From positions 1 to 64,000 of the forward strand of contig JAQGOL010000009.1 in the NCBI GenBank assembly GCA_028293625.1: 64,000 nucleotides of DNA, in the 5' to 3' direction. Under the pieces are notes generated by a model, which was given only the letters and a program-made list of their open reading frames with translations, did not search any database and was not told the origin of the DNA. The first letter of the stretch is position 1, and each line of letters starts with the position of its first letter. This document shows positions 9,601 through 17,235 of the stretch, one piece after another. Source of the DNA: Chthoniobacteraceae bacterium. Its GTDB lineage: Bacteria > Verrucomicrobiota > Verrucomicrobiia > Chthoniobacterales > Chthoniobacteraceae. The position numbers and the translations under genes are program-made.

Positions 9601-12304
9601 CGCCGATTCGGAACGCGAGCTGCCGGTCAACTGGCTGAATCGCCGCGGTTACATCGATCCTCTCACGGGACAATTCGGGCGGGCGCGAAGTGCGAGCGGC
9701 GATTTTGCCTCAACGAGTTGGTGGGTCGATTTCAGCAATTTCTTCGAGGGCGTCGGCGCGCTGGGCGGCGGCAATGTGACGATGATCGCCGGCCACGATG
9801 TGATCAATGTCGATGGACTCGTGCCGACCAACGCGCGGATGCCGAAAGGGTTTCCCGATGCCAGCCAACTCGTGGAGCTCGGCGGCGGCGATCTGATCGT
9901 GCGGGCCGGCCACAATATCGATGGCGGTGTTTATTACGTTGAACGCGGCCACGGCACATTGGCGGCCGGAAACGAGATTACGACGAATGCGACGCGCTCG
10001 CCTTCCCTGACCATTATCGCCAACCAGGAACCGCTGGCCAAAGAGACATGGCTTCCCACCACGCTTTTCCTCGGGAAGGGGAGTTTTGATGTAACGGCGA
10101 CCGGCAACCTGTTGCTTGGGCCGGTGGCCAACCCGTTCCTGCTTCCCGAGGGCTATAACAACAGCTTCTGGAACAAGACCTATTTCTCCAGTTACGGCAC
10201 GGGTGACGCAGTCAACGTCACGTCGCTGAGCGGGGCTGTTACCTTGCGCACCGGCACCACCCATCCCCAGGGAGGCGCCTCCACTCCGATCCTCCAGACG
10301 TGGCTTGAGCACGTGCTGCTTCTCACCAATGCCGGCGACACGGTTTCCAATTACCAGCCGTGGCTCCGGTTGAATGAAACCAGCGTCGCACCATTCCAGA
10401 CCGTCGTTGGGCTCATGCCCGGCACGCTGCGTGTCACGGCATTCTCGGGCGACATCAATCTTGTCGGCGCCATCACACTTTCGCCTTCCCCAACAGGGAG
10501 CGTCGAGCTGGCCGCGTCGGGCTCAATCAACGGGTTGCAACCAAACGGTGTGGCCACCCTTTTCGGCGCGCCGGTCACCACCTGGGACAGCGCCAGTATC
10601 AACCTCTCGGATGCCGATCCTGCGTCCATTCCCGGAATCACTTCCCCGCACGCCTTCCAGCTTTTTGCCGGAACGAACGTCGCCGTGGCCCGCGCAACGC
10701 TCGACAGTTTCCTGAGCTTCATCGACGTCTATTTCGCCGAGTCGGGTTCCACCGAGGCCGTCCTCGAGACCAAACAAGCCTTGCATGCCCAGGGATTGCT
10801 TCATGCCCCAAACCCGAACGACCCCAACGATCCCAATCACGCCCCGATCCATTTGTACTCCGCCAAGGGAGATATCTCGGGCCTGAGCCTCTTTTCCGGG
10901 AAAGCTGCCCGCATTATTGCCGGCCGCGATCTCACCGACATCGCGCTCTACGTGCAAAATGTCGACGAAAACGACATCAGTGTGATTTCTGCAGGGCGCG
11001 ATATTGTGGCTTACCAGCCCAACTCGCCATTGCGGATCGCGGCGCAGGCGCCGGGGAATTTTATCCATTCCAACAGTCCGAACCTAGCCGGCGATCTTCA
11101 GATCAGCGGTCCCGGCGCGCTTGAAGTGCTTGCCGGGCGCAATCTCGATCTGGGGGTTGGCCCGGGCAAGGGGGACGGAACGGGCGTCGGCATTGCCAGC
11201 ATCGGCAACGCCCGCAACGCTTCGCTTCCATTTGAGGGCTCCGACATCGTTGTCGCGGCGGGAATCGGGAGTTCATTCGGGCTCTCCGAGAGCCGCCTCG
11301 ATATTGCCGGATTCCTCGCCGCATCCGGCGCCGACATCGCGCGCCTGTTGCCGGAGTTGGAAATCACCGGCGAACTCTCTCCGGATGCCCAGGCTCAGGC
11401 GGCCCTCGAGCTCTTTTATCTGGTGTTGCGCAACGCGGGGCGCGACCACGCGCTTACCGGCGATTATGCGGCCGGGTTCAATGCCATCAACGCGCTTTTC
11501 CCTGACGGCGATTACCGGGGCGACATCACGCTTACCTCGCGTGAAATCAAGACCAAGAGTGGCGGCAATATTAGCATTCTCGCCCCGGGCGGCGGACTCA
11601 CTGTCGGATTCGACATCGCCGGCAGCCAGCCGCTCGATCAGGGCATCCTGACCGAGGACGGCGGCAGCATTTCGATCTTTACCAGGGACAACGTGATTGT
11701 CGGCACCTCGCGCATCTTCACATTGCGCGGCGGAGACGAAGTGATCTGGTCGTCTGAAGGCGACATTGCCGCCGGCGCATCGTCAAAGACCGTCCAATCG
11801 GCGCCCCCGACCCGTGTTCTGGTCGACCCGCAGAGCGCCGATGTGCAGACCGATCTGGCCGGGCTTGCCACAGGCGGCGGCATCGGCGTGCTGGCGACGG
11901 TCAAAGGGGTTGCACCGGGCAACGTTGACCTGATCGCCCCCAAGGGGACAGTCGATGCAGGCGATGCCGGGATCCGAGTCTCGGGCAACCTCAACATTGC
12001 CGCCAGCCTGGTTTTAAACGCCAGTAATATCGCGGTGGCAGGCACCAGCGCCGGAGCGCCTTCCTCCGGTCCTGTTTCCGCGCCGAGCCTGGCCAGTGTT
12101 TCAACACCGACGAGCACCACCCAGCAGCAGAGCAATCCCGCCGAGGACGAACGAAAACGCGAACGGGAAGCTCAGCAGGAGGCGCCGCCTTCCATCATTA
12201 CTGTTGAAGTGCTTGGATACGGCGGCGGTGAAGGAACCTCCGATCCTTCCGAGGAAGAGGAGCGCCGCAAAAAAGCGGCCCAGGTTGTCACGCCTGAAAA
12301 CTAG
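638..12304 (+). CDS. giant filamentous-haemagglutinin-type adhesin (TPS domain, DUF3739-like C-terminus)
   Basis: A 3,888-residue secreted protein. A signal peptide with a long n-region ends near residue 47 (VSFTLAATLATAKGG). Residues about 150-430 form the two-partner-secretion (TPS) haemagglutinin domain: the family NPNGI box appears as NQNGI at 240-244, followed by VNAHAFVASALPIND. The body is Gly/Ser/Thr/Ala-rich with countless short G-x-I/L strands, typical of a right-handed beta-helix. A segment around 1780-1822 (W1782, Y1788, W1801, W1818) resembles a CBM5/12 carbohydrate-binding module. Residues about 3690-3810 (VDAGDAGIRVSGNLNIAAS) match the C-terminal DUF3739-type region, then a charged tail with EVLGYGGGEG. 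Expected role: surface or secreted adhesin. No TpsB transporter gene is visible nearby. ATGs at codons 6 and 13 are alternative starts; none has a clear ribosome site. Confidence 0.92.
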   Translation: MKSIDMPGQPSLMQSNKLRRNASSSLYQIAAVFGVSFTLAATLATAKGGDILRGGAPMAGPRGGRGAGSVGEAGTVQARANAKDALSRTTQAVQAVQAMQTAARNLARNGPNNLSQPGRPLPNVPNGLVIGGLQVAPGVPVNPGKPVAGEDSSLWQGAALPTQSIRGERTTVTIKQTAQQALLTWQTFNIGKNTTLSFDQSKGGASKGEWIAFNRVIDPSGVPSQILGSIEAGGQVYVINQNGIIFGGNSQVNAHAFVASALPINDNLLARGLLNNADSQFLFSGLKIEAGKQPAFIPSVTDAAFTVSDSLPAYKLAQPVVAGSTPVVKIASSKTALDPALDYTLSPDADGRTVLTFTPAGLVKVGTASLLVSYTSATTRYGDVIVQKGAQLTSPTTAEHTGGKIALIGANVRNDGTISTPDGQTILAAGLQVGLAAHPKADPSLRGLDVFIGAVTDSGSVLKPYAGTATNGGLIDAPRANITIAGKTVQQLGVIESSTSVSLNGRIDLLASYDAVSSLGLLNLPPFFPKSAGTVTLGAHSVSRILPEVENPETTIGFKLPLLSQVKIQGHTIHLGAEAAIFAPNADVSLSAGVWTLDQSSQIPANKFVYAGGQIYLDAGATINVAGTPDVSAPISENILSVELRGAELADSPLQRTGPLRGPTLSIDLRKTGIWNGQAWVGTPLGNAAGYAGLIQRTAAALTTAGGTVALRAGDSVVLQAGSKIDVSGGWTNYQGGMVTTTRVVSGGQIVDISQATPDRIYEGIYTGTFTTAHPKYGISETFTNALLLNGAHFEEGYIEGANGGTINIAAASMALDGTLLGNTVSGPRQRTTAATQSALSLVFQSQTLAPPDFAVESPKPPSIVFSPNLMLPAADPFELDALGNPLPLRDERQKKVILSPELLAANGFGNLFVDNGDGDILIPKSAAITTAAGGSLTLRAKNLDIQGNVTAPGGTLNFSVFNISPFLVAGLTVTPAADPLRGHFTLGATGSLSTAGLIVDDRYSPVSEFKPLVLNGGPISIVTYSADLAAGSLIDVSGGVAMSVTGKRSYGDGGSISIAAGQDPNVLSTLGGELNLQAILKGFSGAKAGALSIKAPLIQIGGTTANADTLLLSPQFFSEGGFGSFSLSGIGARTGVSGEFLPGIFIAPNTVIKPVAESLVAAANTPGANGVVLVPVLKPEGLRTPVSLFFNATGVTDTVFKTLVIRGDAVMGAGAIIETDAKGSVSIGGDTASVMGTIIAPGGNIAITGSNAFPSLQTLTQALATVHLGPQSYLSTAGSTLLTENSYGYRTGTVLAGGTITVAGNLVAESGAVLDVSGSSAMLDVSPSYLGMPVPGAPLIGANSGITAPLFNLVMARTRIDSDGGSLVLKGGQELFTDATLLGAAGGPNALGGTLTVSSGRYDDPNIVLSQKTALNPTLLVTQAGVNIPSAFADGTAIGKSVLDASGNAIAGLGHFSANTFMNGGFDSLTLRGTVQFSGPVSISARSRLSVADSGVMLGDSTIFLAAPYVALGQAFLPPRPVANQLLPFVDGANRPASIPATYGHAELTVKADLIDVGNLSMQHFGKVNLSAGDIRGDGTFDVAGDITLRAAQIYPTSAASFTIAAYNHALGDETVPGSVTIIGSGSAPLPFSAGGQLNIFGSVIHQGGVLRAPIGSINLGLDETSTLKDPLTGALFATTKSVTLSSGSITSVSAVDPLTGQGLLLPYGINLNGTSWIDPIGTDITASGVPGKTINITGASVNDQRGSIIDLGGGGDLYAYRFVGGIGGSADILGSASAPWSASVTYAANTLVSYQGATWSARQSNVNSAPSASQNWRLIPASFAVIPGYAANYAPYAPYSDNPITGNLGSDPGYTGGNLSVGDQVYLGASGGLAAGTYTLLPARYALMPGAFLVTPRAGAPVGTVSMPDGATYVPGYRFNDLNTERAGHPLMAWFEVDSGAVVNSRAQYDNFFANKALRDGAQKLGGAVPRLPVDAGQLVLQASTAITFNGHVTAQAPNGGRGGLVDISSPVDIYIGTQSKHGPAGTLFLDAAQLSAFGAESLLIGGVRHAGLNGQTVAVRTGNLTLDNAGTPLVGSDIIFVTNNSLTLEPGARIVQSGTLSGRADTLLLSGNGTLLRVSADPAAATVRSNVTGTTTPTMSIGADTRLSGASITLDSTGATTLDPNAHLDAGTMKIASGRIILQLGDGSAALQDPGLVLTGGVLDDLKGAHVLSLLSYSSIDLYGTGTFSTSGQLALHTRQIRGFDTGAISIAAGKISLDNAAGGALPALPIVPLDGTLEFNARRIVLGKNALQIGRFADVALNASGSIFFTGTGSLSTQGALTLSTPSILGSKLADRTITAGGALVIKSPGGQSGASGGGLGARLVLEGTRVTASSGIVLPSGMLTLHATGSGPDDDVIIGGRLDVGGTSQAIYDLIRYTDGGRISLISDHGSVTMADGSTVSVNAQVGGGNAGSVSISARNGDFTAALSARMLGSGGDGGAFSLDVGALPDLAPLSTLLGDSFAESRTLRVRTGDVVVDSVVRTHHFNLSADHGSITVSGLGTIDASGATGGSIALEASGSVSLAAGSLLTVHGIDFDHAGKGGAITLEAGGYVGGAVDPNAMLDIAAGSTLDLGVTGNTAASAGIGHFGGTLHLRAPQTSGNTEIQINAVSGTITGASVITVEGSQVFDLSATGGAITRSGVIQSSGGKIESGAVNVRGSINDNGALFAGGTSSTGVVMPGNSIIISNRLLAGNTQQAELAELLTIVPGAEIINSAGDLTLGSTGNSAADDWNLATLRFGPKSAPGVLTLRASGNLVFLNTLSDGFTSAAYTAQLQTQNTLLSANAQSWSYRLAAGADVNAADFHQVMPTVAADSGSLLLGKYGGLNIADSPGSSATTASSVAGRFQVIRTGSGDIDIATAGNVLLLNQFATIYTAGTRLVDPTMGGTFDLPRPSANGGQADLGAVQQTTPHVPQYSLGGGNVTISALGDIRHQTLDINSNVIADSERELPVNWLNRRGYIDPLTGQFGRARSASGDFASTSWWVDFSNFFEGVGALGGGNVTMIAGHDVINVDGLVPTNARMPKGFPDASQLVELGGGDLIVRAGHNIDGGVYYVERGHGTLAAGNEITTNATRSPSLTIIANQEPLAKETWLPTTLFLGKGSFDVTATGNLLLGPVANPFLLPEGYNNSFWNKTYFSSYGTGDAVNVTSLSGAVTLRTGTTHPQGGASTPILQTWLEHVLLLTNAGDTVSNYQPWLRLNETSVAPFQTVVGLMPGTLRVTAFSGDINLVGAITLSPSPTGSVELAASGSINGLQPNGVATLFGAPVTTWDSASINLSDADPASIPGITSPHAFQLFAGTNVAVARATLDSFLSFIDVYFAESGSTEAVLETKQALHAQGLLHAPNPNDPNDPNHAPIHLYSAKGDISGLSLFSGKAARIIAGRDLTDIALYVQNVDENDISVISAGRDIVAYQPNSPLRIAAQAPGNFIHSNSPNLAGDLQISGPGALEVLAGRNLDLGVGPGKGDGTGVGIASIGNARNASLPFEGSDIVVAAGIGSSFGLSESRLDIAGFLAASGADIARLLPELEITGELSPDAQAQAALELFYLVLRNAGRDHALTGDYAAGFNAINALFPDGDYRGDITLTSREIKTKSGGNISILAPGGGLTVGFDIAGSQPLDQGILTEDGGSISIFTRDNVIVGTSRIFTLRGGDEVIWSSEGDIAAGASSKTVQSAPPTRVLVDPQSADVQTDLAGLATGGGIGVLATVKGVAPGNVDLIAPKGTVDAGDAGIRVSGNLNIAASLVLNASNIAVAGTSAGAPSSGPVSAPSLASVSTPTSTTQQQSNPAEDERKREREAQQEAPPSIITVEVLGYGGGEGTSDPSEEEERRKKAAQVVTPEN

Positions 12305-12385
12305 CCATCGCGCATCAACGCCGAAGATAAGGATTGTGTCGCGATTGCGATGCGGTATTTGCCACCCGGCTGGTATCATATCCTT

Positions 12386-13750
12386 ATGCAGTTGTTCATC
12401 CGCCCCTGCCTTATTCTCCCCGTTGTTTTCCTTTTTTGCACCAGCGCGGTGGAGGCACGCGGCGGCATTGATGAATATGGCACGAATCAGGCGGTTTTGC
12501 TCGATGCTCCGTTAAATCACGCCCCGGTGGCTGTCGACGACACGGTCTATCTTAAGCCGGGCGAATCGGTCGCATTTGACGTGCTCGCCAATGACAGCGA
12601 TTCCGACGGCGATCTGCTTGTCGCCGGCTTTGGCACCAGTCCGGCGCTTGGCACCGTTTCATTTGATGGCATCAACCTCACTTACACCGCGGGGCCGAAA
12701 TTCAGGACGAACGATTCGTTTACTTACATCCTCTCGGACGGAAAAGACGGGACATCGACTGCGACCGTCACGTTGCGTAACCGTTTCCTGAACGGCCGTG
12801 GTGCATTTACTCCGGTTTTGCTCGCTGACGGCCAACCGGCTGGGACGCTGCGCTTGAATGTGACATCCACGGGCGCGGTGAGCGGTTCGATTCAAATCGG
12901 CAAATCGCGAAGCGCAATTCACGGCAGCTTTGATTTTAACGGAGAATTCACACAGTTAGTAAATCTTGCAGGGGTAATTGTCGCGGTCACCGTGCTTTCC
13001 GATCCGATCAGCGGCCGGCTTGCCGGAACCGTTAAGGGAACCAATGTCAATTTTTCGTTTAGCAACGAGGCGATGCTGGCAGGCAAAGCGGTAGGGAACG
13101 CGCCCGTCGGCCGATACACCATGATGCTTCCCGCGCCCGAGGCTGCCGTTCCGCGCGGCACCGGCTGGGCCGCCATGCTGCTTGGGAAAAATGGGTCGGC
13201 TCGTTTCGCGGGACGCCTTGGCGACGGCGCCGCATTCAGCGCTTCGAGCCGCCTTCGTGTTGATGCCTCCCTTTGGCTCGATGTCGGCGGCGCATTGTTT
13301 GGCACGCTCACGTTTGAAAACCTGCCTGAAAGCGATTTTCACGGCTCTTTAAAATGGAAATATTTGCCGGCAATGCATACAGAAATCGCGGCAGCCGGTG
13401 CGCGCGATGCGGGCGTCCCTTATTTCCGTTTCAGCCAGACGGACGCGCTTACGGCGGATTTGCGCTCGGTTGAAAGCGCGGCGATTAACGAAGCCATTGG
13501 ATTTGGAGGCAAAGGCAAACCGTTCATTTTAAACAGCTCCACAGGTTTATCGTTTTCTATCAATCGCAGTACAGGTTTGTTTACTGGAAAATTTCCAAAA
13601 GAGACCGCGCGTCGAAGGAGTTTTAGCGGGGTGATATTTCAAAAAAAGAATTCCGGTTACGGGATTTATACTGAATCAGTTCCGGGTGGCCGTGGCGTTT
13701 GGCAAATCGATCAAGCCGCCACCGACTCTGTGACGCTCGTCCCACGCTGA
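12386..13750 (+). CDS. secreted protein with a cadherin/tandem-95-like Ig domain
   Basis: 454 residues from the ATG at 12386, which directly precedes a signal peptide (about residues 1-22, IRPCLILPVVFLFCTSAVEA). The frame stays open back to 12350 but that adds only 12 non-signal residues. Residues about 40-125 are an Ig-like domain of the kind found in tandem-95/cadherin-like repeats: AVDDTVYLKPGESVAFDVLA, then NDSDSDGD and DSFTYILSDGKDG. The remaining ~320 residues contain repeated beta-rich stretches of the pattern T-L-R-L-x-V-T-x-x-G-x-x-S-G, common in verrucomicrobial surface proteins, with no enzyme motif. It lies 81 bases after the adhesin on the same strand and may be cotranscribed with it. 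A surface accessory role is inference. Confidence 0.75.
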   Translation: MQLFIRPCLILPVVFLFCTSAVEARGGIDEYGTNQAVLLDAPLNHAPVAVDDTVYLKPGESVAFDVLANDSDSDGDLLVAGFGTSPALGTVSFDGINLTYTAGPKFRTNDSFTYILSDGKDGTSTATVTLRNRFLNGRGAFTPVLLADGQPAGTLRLNVTSTGAVSGSIQIGKSRSAIHGSFDFNGEFTQLVNLAGVIVAVTVLSDPISGRLAGTVKGTNVNFSFSNEAMLAGKAVGNAPVGRYTMMLPAPEAAVPRGTGWAAMLLGKNGSARFAGRLGDGAAFSASSRLRVDASLWLDVGGALFGTLTFENLPESDFHGSLKWKYLPAMHTEIAAAGARDAGVPYFRFSQTDALTADLRSVESAAINEAIGFGGKGKPFILNSSTGLSFSINRSTGLFTGKFPKETARRRSFSGVIFQKKNSGYGIYTESVPGGRGVWQIDQAATDSVTLVPR

Positions 13751-14198
13751 ATGGGGGATCGGTGAAACGATGAGAATGGAGATGGACAAAAATCTGCAAC
13801 TCGTTGAACCGATTAAAACAGCGTGGAGCGACCTGCCAAGTGCAAGGGGCTCATCGCATGGCATTTGTTTCGTTTAATCAACATTTTTACCGCCACCCGA
13901 CCGCGGAGGGACTTGGGTTAAATGGCGTGCTTATCCGATGCACGCGGCGTCTCCGGCTGAAGCACGGATAAGAAACCACCCGGCGGGCGGTTTTTTGCAA
14001 GGGCAAGAATATGGCAGACAGAAGTGAGGCAACTCGCTTCATTGTTGATCAACGTTTCTGTCAAATCGGTTTTTTAAAAACGCGCGCGGACGGAAATCGC
14101 TTCGAATGCAGCGAAATTAGCCACCTCCAGTGCCGCTGGCAGGCATCGTGCTAATTCGAATCGGCAAGCAGCTCTGAAATCTTTATAGCCCCCTACCA
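13751..14198. other. 448-bp intergenic region with nested hairpins
   Basis: No coding frame here looks real. An inverted repeat CTTATCCG (13930-13937) / CGGATAAG (13965-13972) is followed immediately by a short GC hairpin and T run (13973-13996, listed separately). A second imperfect repeat, AATTAGC ... GCTAATT, lies nearer the secretin start (about 14115-14157). The arrangement of large hairpin, terminator, then downstream gene could be a small RNA, a transcription attenuator for the secretin, or just the end of the adhesin transcript. I recognise no known riboswitch consensus. Confidence 0.4.
13973..13996 (+). terminator. intrinsic terminator-like hairpin with T6
   Basis: AAACCACCC (13973-13981), loop GGC, GGGCGGTTT (13985-13993), one A/C mismatch, running into TTTTTT (13991-13996). 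It lies 220 bases after the end of the 12386 gene and 200 bases before the secretin. Confidence 0.55.
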
Positions 14199-16013
14199 AT
14201 GGCCAAACTCTCTTCTACTCTCCTCGCGCTCGGCGTGATTACTGCCTCAGTATCTTACGCCCAACAAAGCGCGCCAGTCGCGCCAGCTGGCTCGGCTGCC
14301 ATTCCCGCGGCTCCCATTGCTCCTCCAATTGCTCCGGTGACACCCGCTGCGGTAACACCCGCGCCTATTGATCCTCCTGCGCCGATCGATCCGCCCGTGC
14401 CATTCCCATCGGTCACCCCTCAGTTAAGCGTCCCGGCCGTGCTTCCTGAAGGAGGAGCCGCTGCGCCTTCCGGACCCGCTCCGAATGTCGCAAGGATGCA
14501 CGATTTCCAAGGAGACGACATCGGCATTGTATTGCGTTCGCTGGCGCGCCAGGCCGGCTTGACGATGATTGTGAGCGACAAGGTAACTCAACCTCCCGGC
14601 ATGACAGTCACGGCGCGCATTGAAAACAAGACGCCGCTTGAAGCCATTGAAATCATTGTCGAATCCAAAGGGTTGGTGATGGAGGAGAAAAAGGGAGTCG
14701 TCACCGTTAAGACAATGGAGGAGAAGCAGAAGGAACCGGCCATCAGCGGTAGCTACACGCTGAGCTATGGACAGGCTAAAGATATTCTTCCATTGCTCGG
14801 CTCGCAGCTTGTCAGCGGTCTGCCGCCGCAGTTCGATCTGCGCACCAATACGGTCTATTTCCGCGAGACCAAGTCGAACATGGCCAAGATCATGGAGTTC
14901 CTGCTAAAGATCGACCAGCCGACCATGCAGGTAATGATTGAGGCGCGCCTGGTGGAAGTAAACGCCAACCCAAAACAGTCTTACGGCATTAACTGGGGCG
15001 GCATCGTTGGCGGAGCGAGCAATCCGCAGACTATCCGGTACGGCGGCAGCAATCCGGCTGAACCTCCCACCTACGTCCTCGATAGCTCAGGCAATCCCCG
15101 GGCCACGCCTGGCAAACCTTCAACCGGTGTCATTAATGAGCTGGCGGGAACATTGAGTTCGCGCGACTTCTTTTTGGACGGGCATACAGGCGGCAATTTC
15201 CTCAGTGCAATCGGCGGCCAGTTCGCCATCCTTTCCCTTCCGCAGTTATCGGCGACATTGCGTTTGCTTAATGAAGATAGTGACGCGGAGTTTCTGGCCA
15301 ACCCGCGTGTGGTGACAGCCAACAATCTAAAGGCCAAAATCCAGATCACGCGCAACCAGCCCGTGCCGCAGCTCAATTTCAATGAGCAGACCGCGCAAGC
15401 TGTCTTTAGTGGATTTCAGGACAAAGAGTTCGGCAACACCCTTGAGGTGACGCCGGTCATTAACAAAGACGATTTCGTTACCTTAAGCGTCAAGCCGGAG
15501 ATCAGTAACAAGATCGCCGATCAATCGTTCACCTTCGGCGGCGCGACAGTCACCAGTCCCGTGATTGATAAACGCACGCTCGACTCCAATGTAGTCATTA
15601 AAAGCGGCGATACTCTGGCCATTGGCGGACTGCTCCAGGATGAGGTCCGCAAGGGCCGCTCAAAGGTGCCTGTGCTCGGTGATATCCCGCTCATTGGTTA
15701 CGTCTTCCAGGAGAAACTGAGCGAGCGCGTCAAACGCAACCTGCTTATCTTCGTCACCCCGACCATCATCAAGCAAGGTTACGGCACCGGACTTGAGGAT
15801 CAGGTGAGCGGCATTCATCATAGCGGCGAGGAATTTGCCGATCCAAATGGCTGGCGCAACAACGCCAAGGGCGCCTATCGCCTGATACCAAGCTCCAATC
15901 GCCAAGTCGCTGCCGATATCCCCAAGCCGGGCGTCGCTCCGGCACCGGCTTCCAAACGGAGCCGCACCGTGAAGACCAGCACAGTGAAGGTCAGCACCGA
16001 AGTCGTGCGTTAA
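14199..16013 (+). CDS. secretin (GspD/PilQ-type outer-membrane channel)
   Basis: 604 residues. Signal peptide about 1-21 (LLALGVITASVSYAQ), then a Pro/Ala-rich linker to about residue 95. A periplasmic N-domain follows (MHDFQGDDIGIVLRSLARQA), like the STN/N0 fold of secretins, then an N1-like domain (SYTLSYGQAKDILPLLGSQL). The C-terminal secretin domain carries the family signatures VMIEARLVEVNANPKQSYGI, VVIKSGDTLAIGGLLQDEVR, KVPVLGDIPLIGYVFQ and NLLIFVTPTII. The product should oligomerise into the outer-membrane gate of a type II, type IV-pilus or related system. No other secretion or pilus gene is in the window, so the machine it serves is unknown. Type II GspD versus pilus PilQ cannot be settled here. 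It is followed by a strong terminator, so it is probably the last or only gene of its transcript. Confidence 0.9.
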   Translation: MAKLSSTLLALGVITASVSYAQQSAPVAPAGSAAIPAAPIAPPIAPVTPAAVTPAPIDPPAPIDPPVPFPSVTPQLSVPAVLPEGGAAAPSGPAPNVARMHDFQGDDIGIVLRSLARQAGLTMIVSDKVTQPPGMTVTARIENKTPLEAIEIIVESKGLVMEEKKGVVTVKTMEEKQKEPAISGSYTLSYGQAKDILPLLGSQLVSGLPPQFDLRTNTVYFRETKSNMAKIMEFLLKIDQPTMQVMIEARLVEVNANPKQSYGINWGGIVGGASNPQTIRYGGSNPAEPPTYVLDSSGNPRATPGKPSTGVINELAGTLSSRDFFLDGHTGGNFLSAIGGQFAILSLPQLSATLRLLNEDSDAEFLANPRVVTANNLKAKIQITRNQPVPQLNFNEQTAQAVFSGFQDKEFGNTLEVTPVINKDDFVTLSVKPEISNKIADQSFTFGGATVTSPVIDKRTLDSNVVIKSGDTLAIGGLLQDEVRKGRSKVPVLGDIPLIGYVFQEKLSERVKRNLLIFVTPTIIKQGYGTGLEDQVSGIHHSGEEFADPNGWRNNAKGAYRLIPSSNRQVAADIPKPGVAPAPASKRSRTVKTSTVKVSTEVVR

Positions 16014-16033
16014 GTTTTTAGGTTGGGTTGGAA

Positions 16034-17225
<1,192 letters not shown>

Positions 17226-17235
17226 GGACCGTGTT

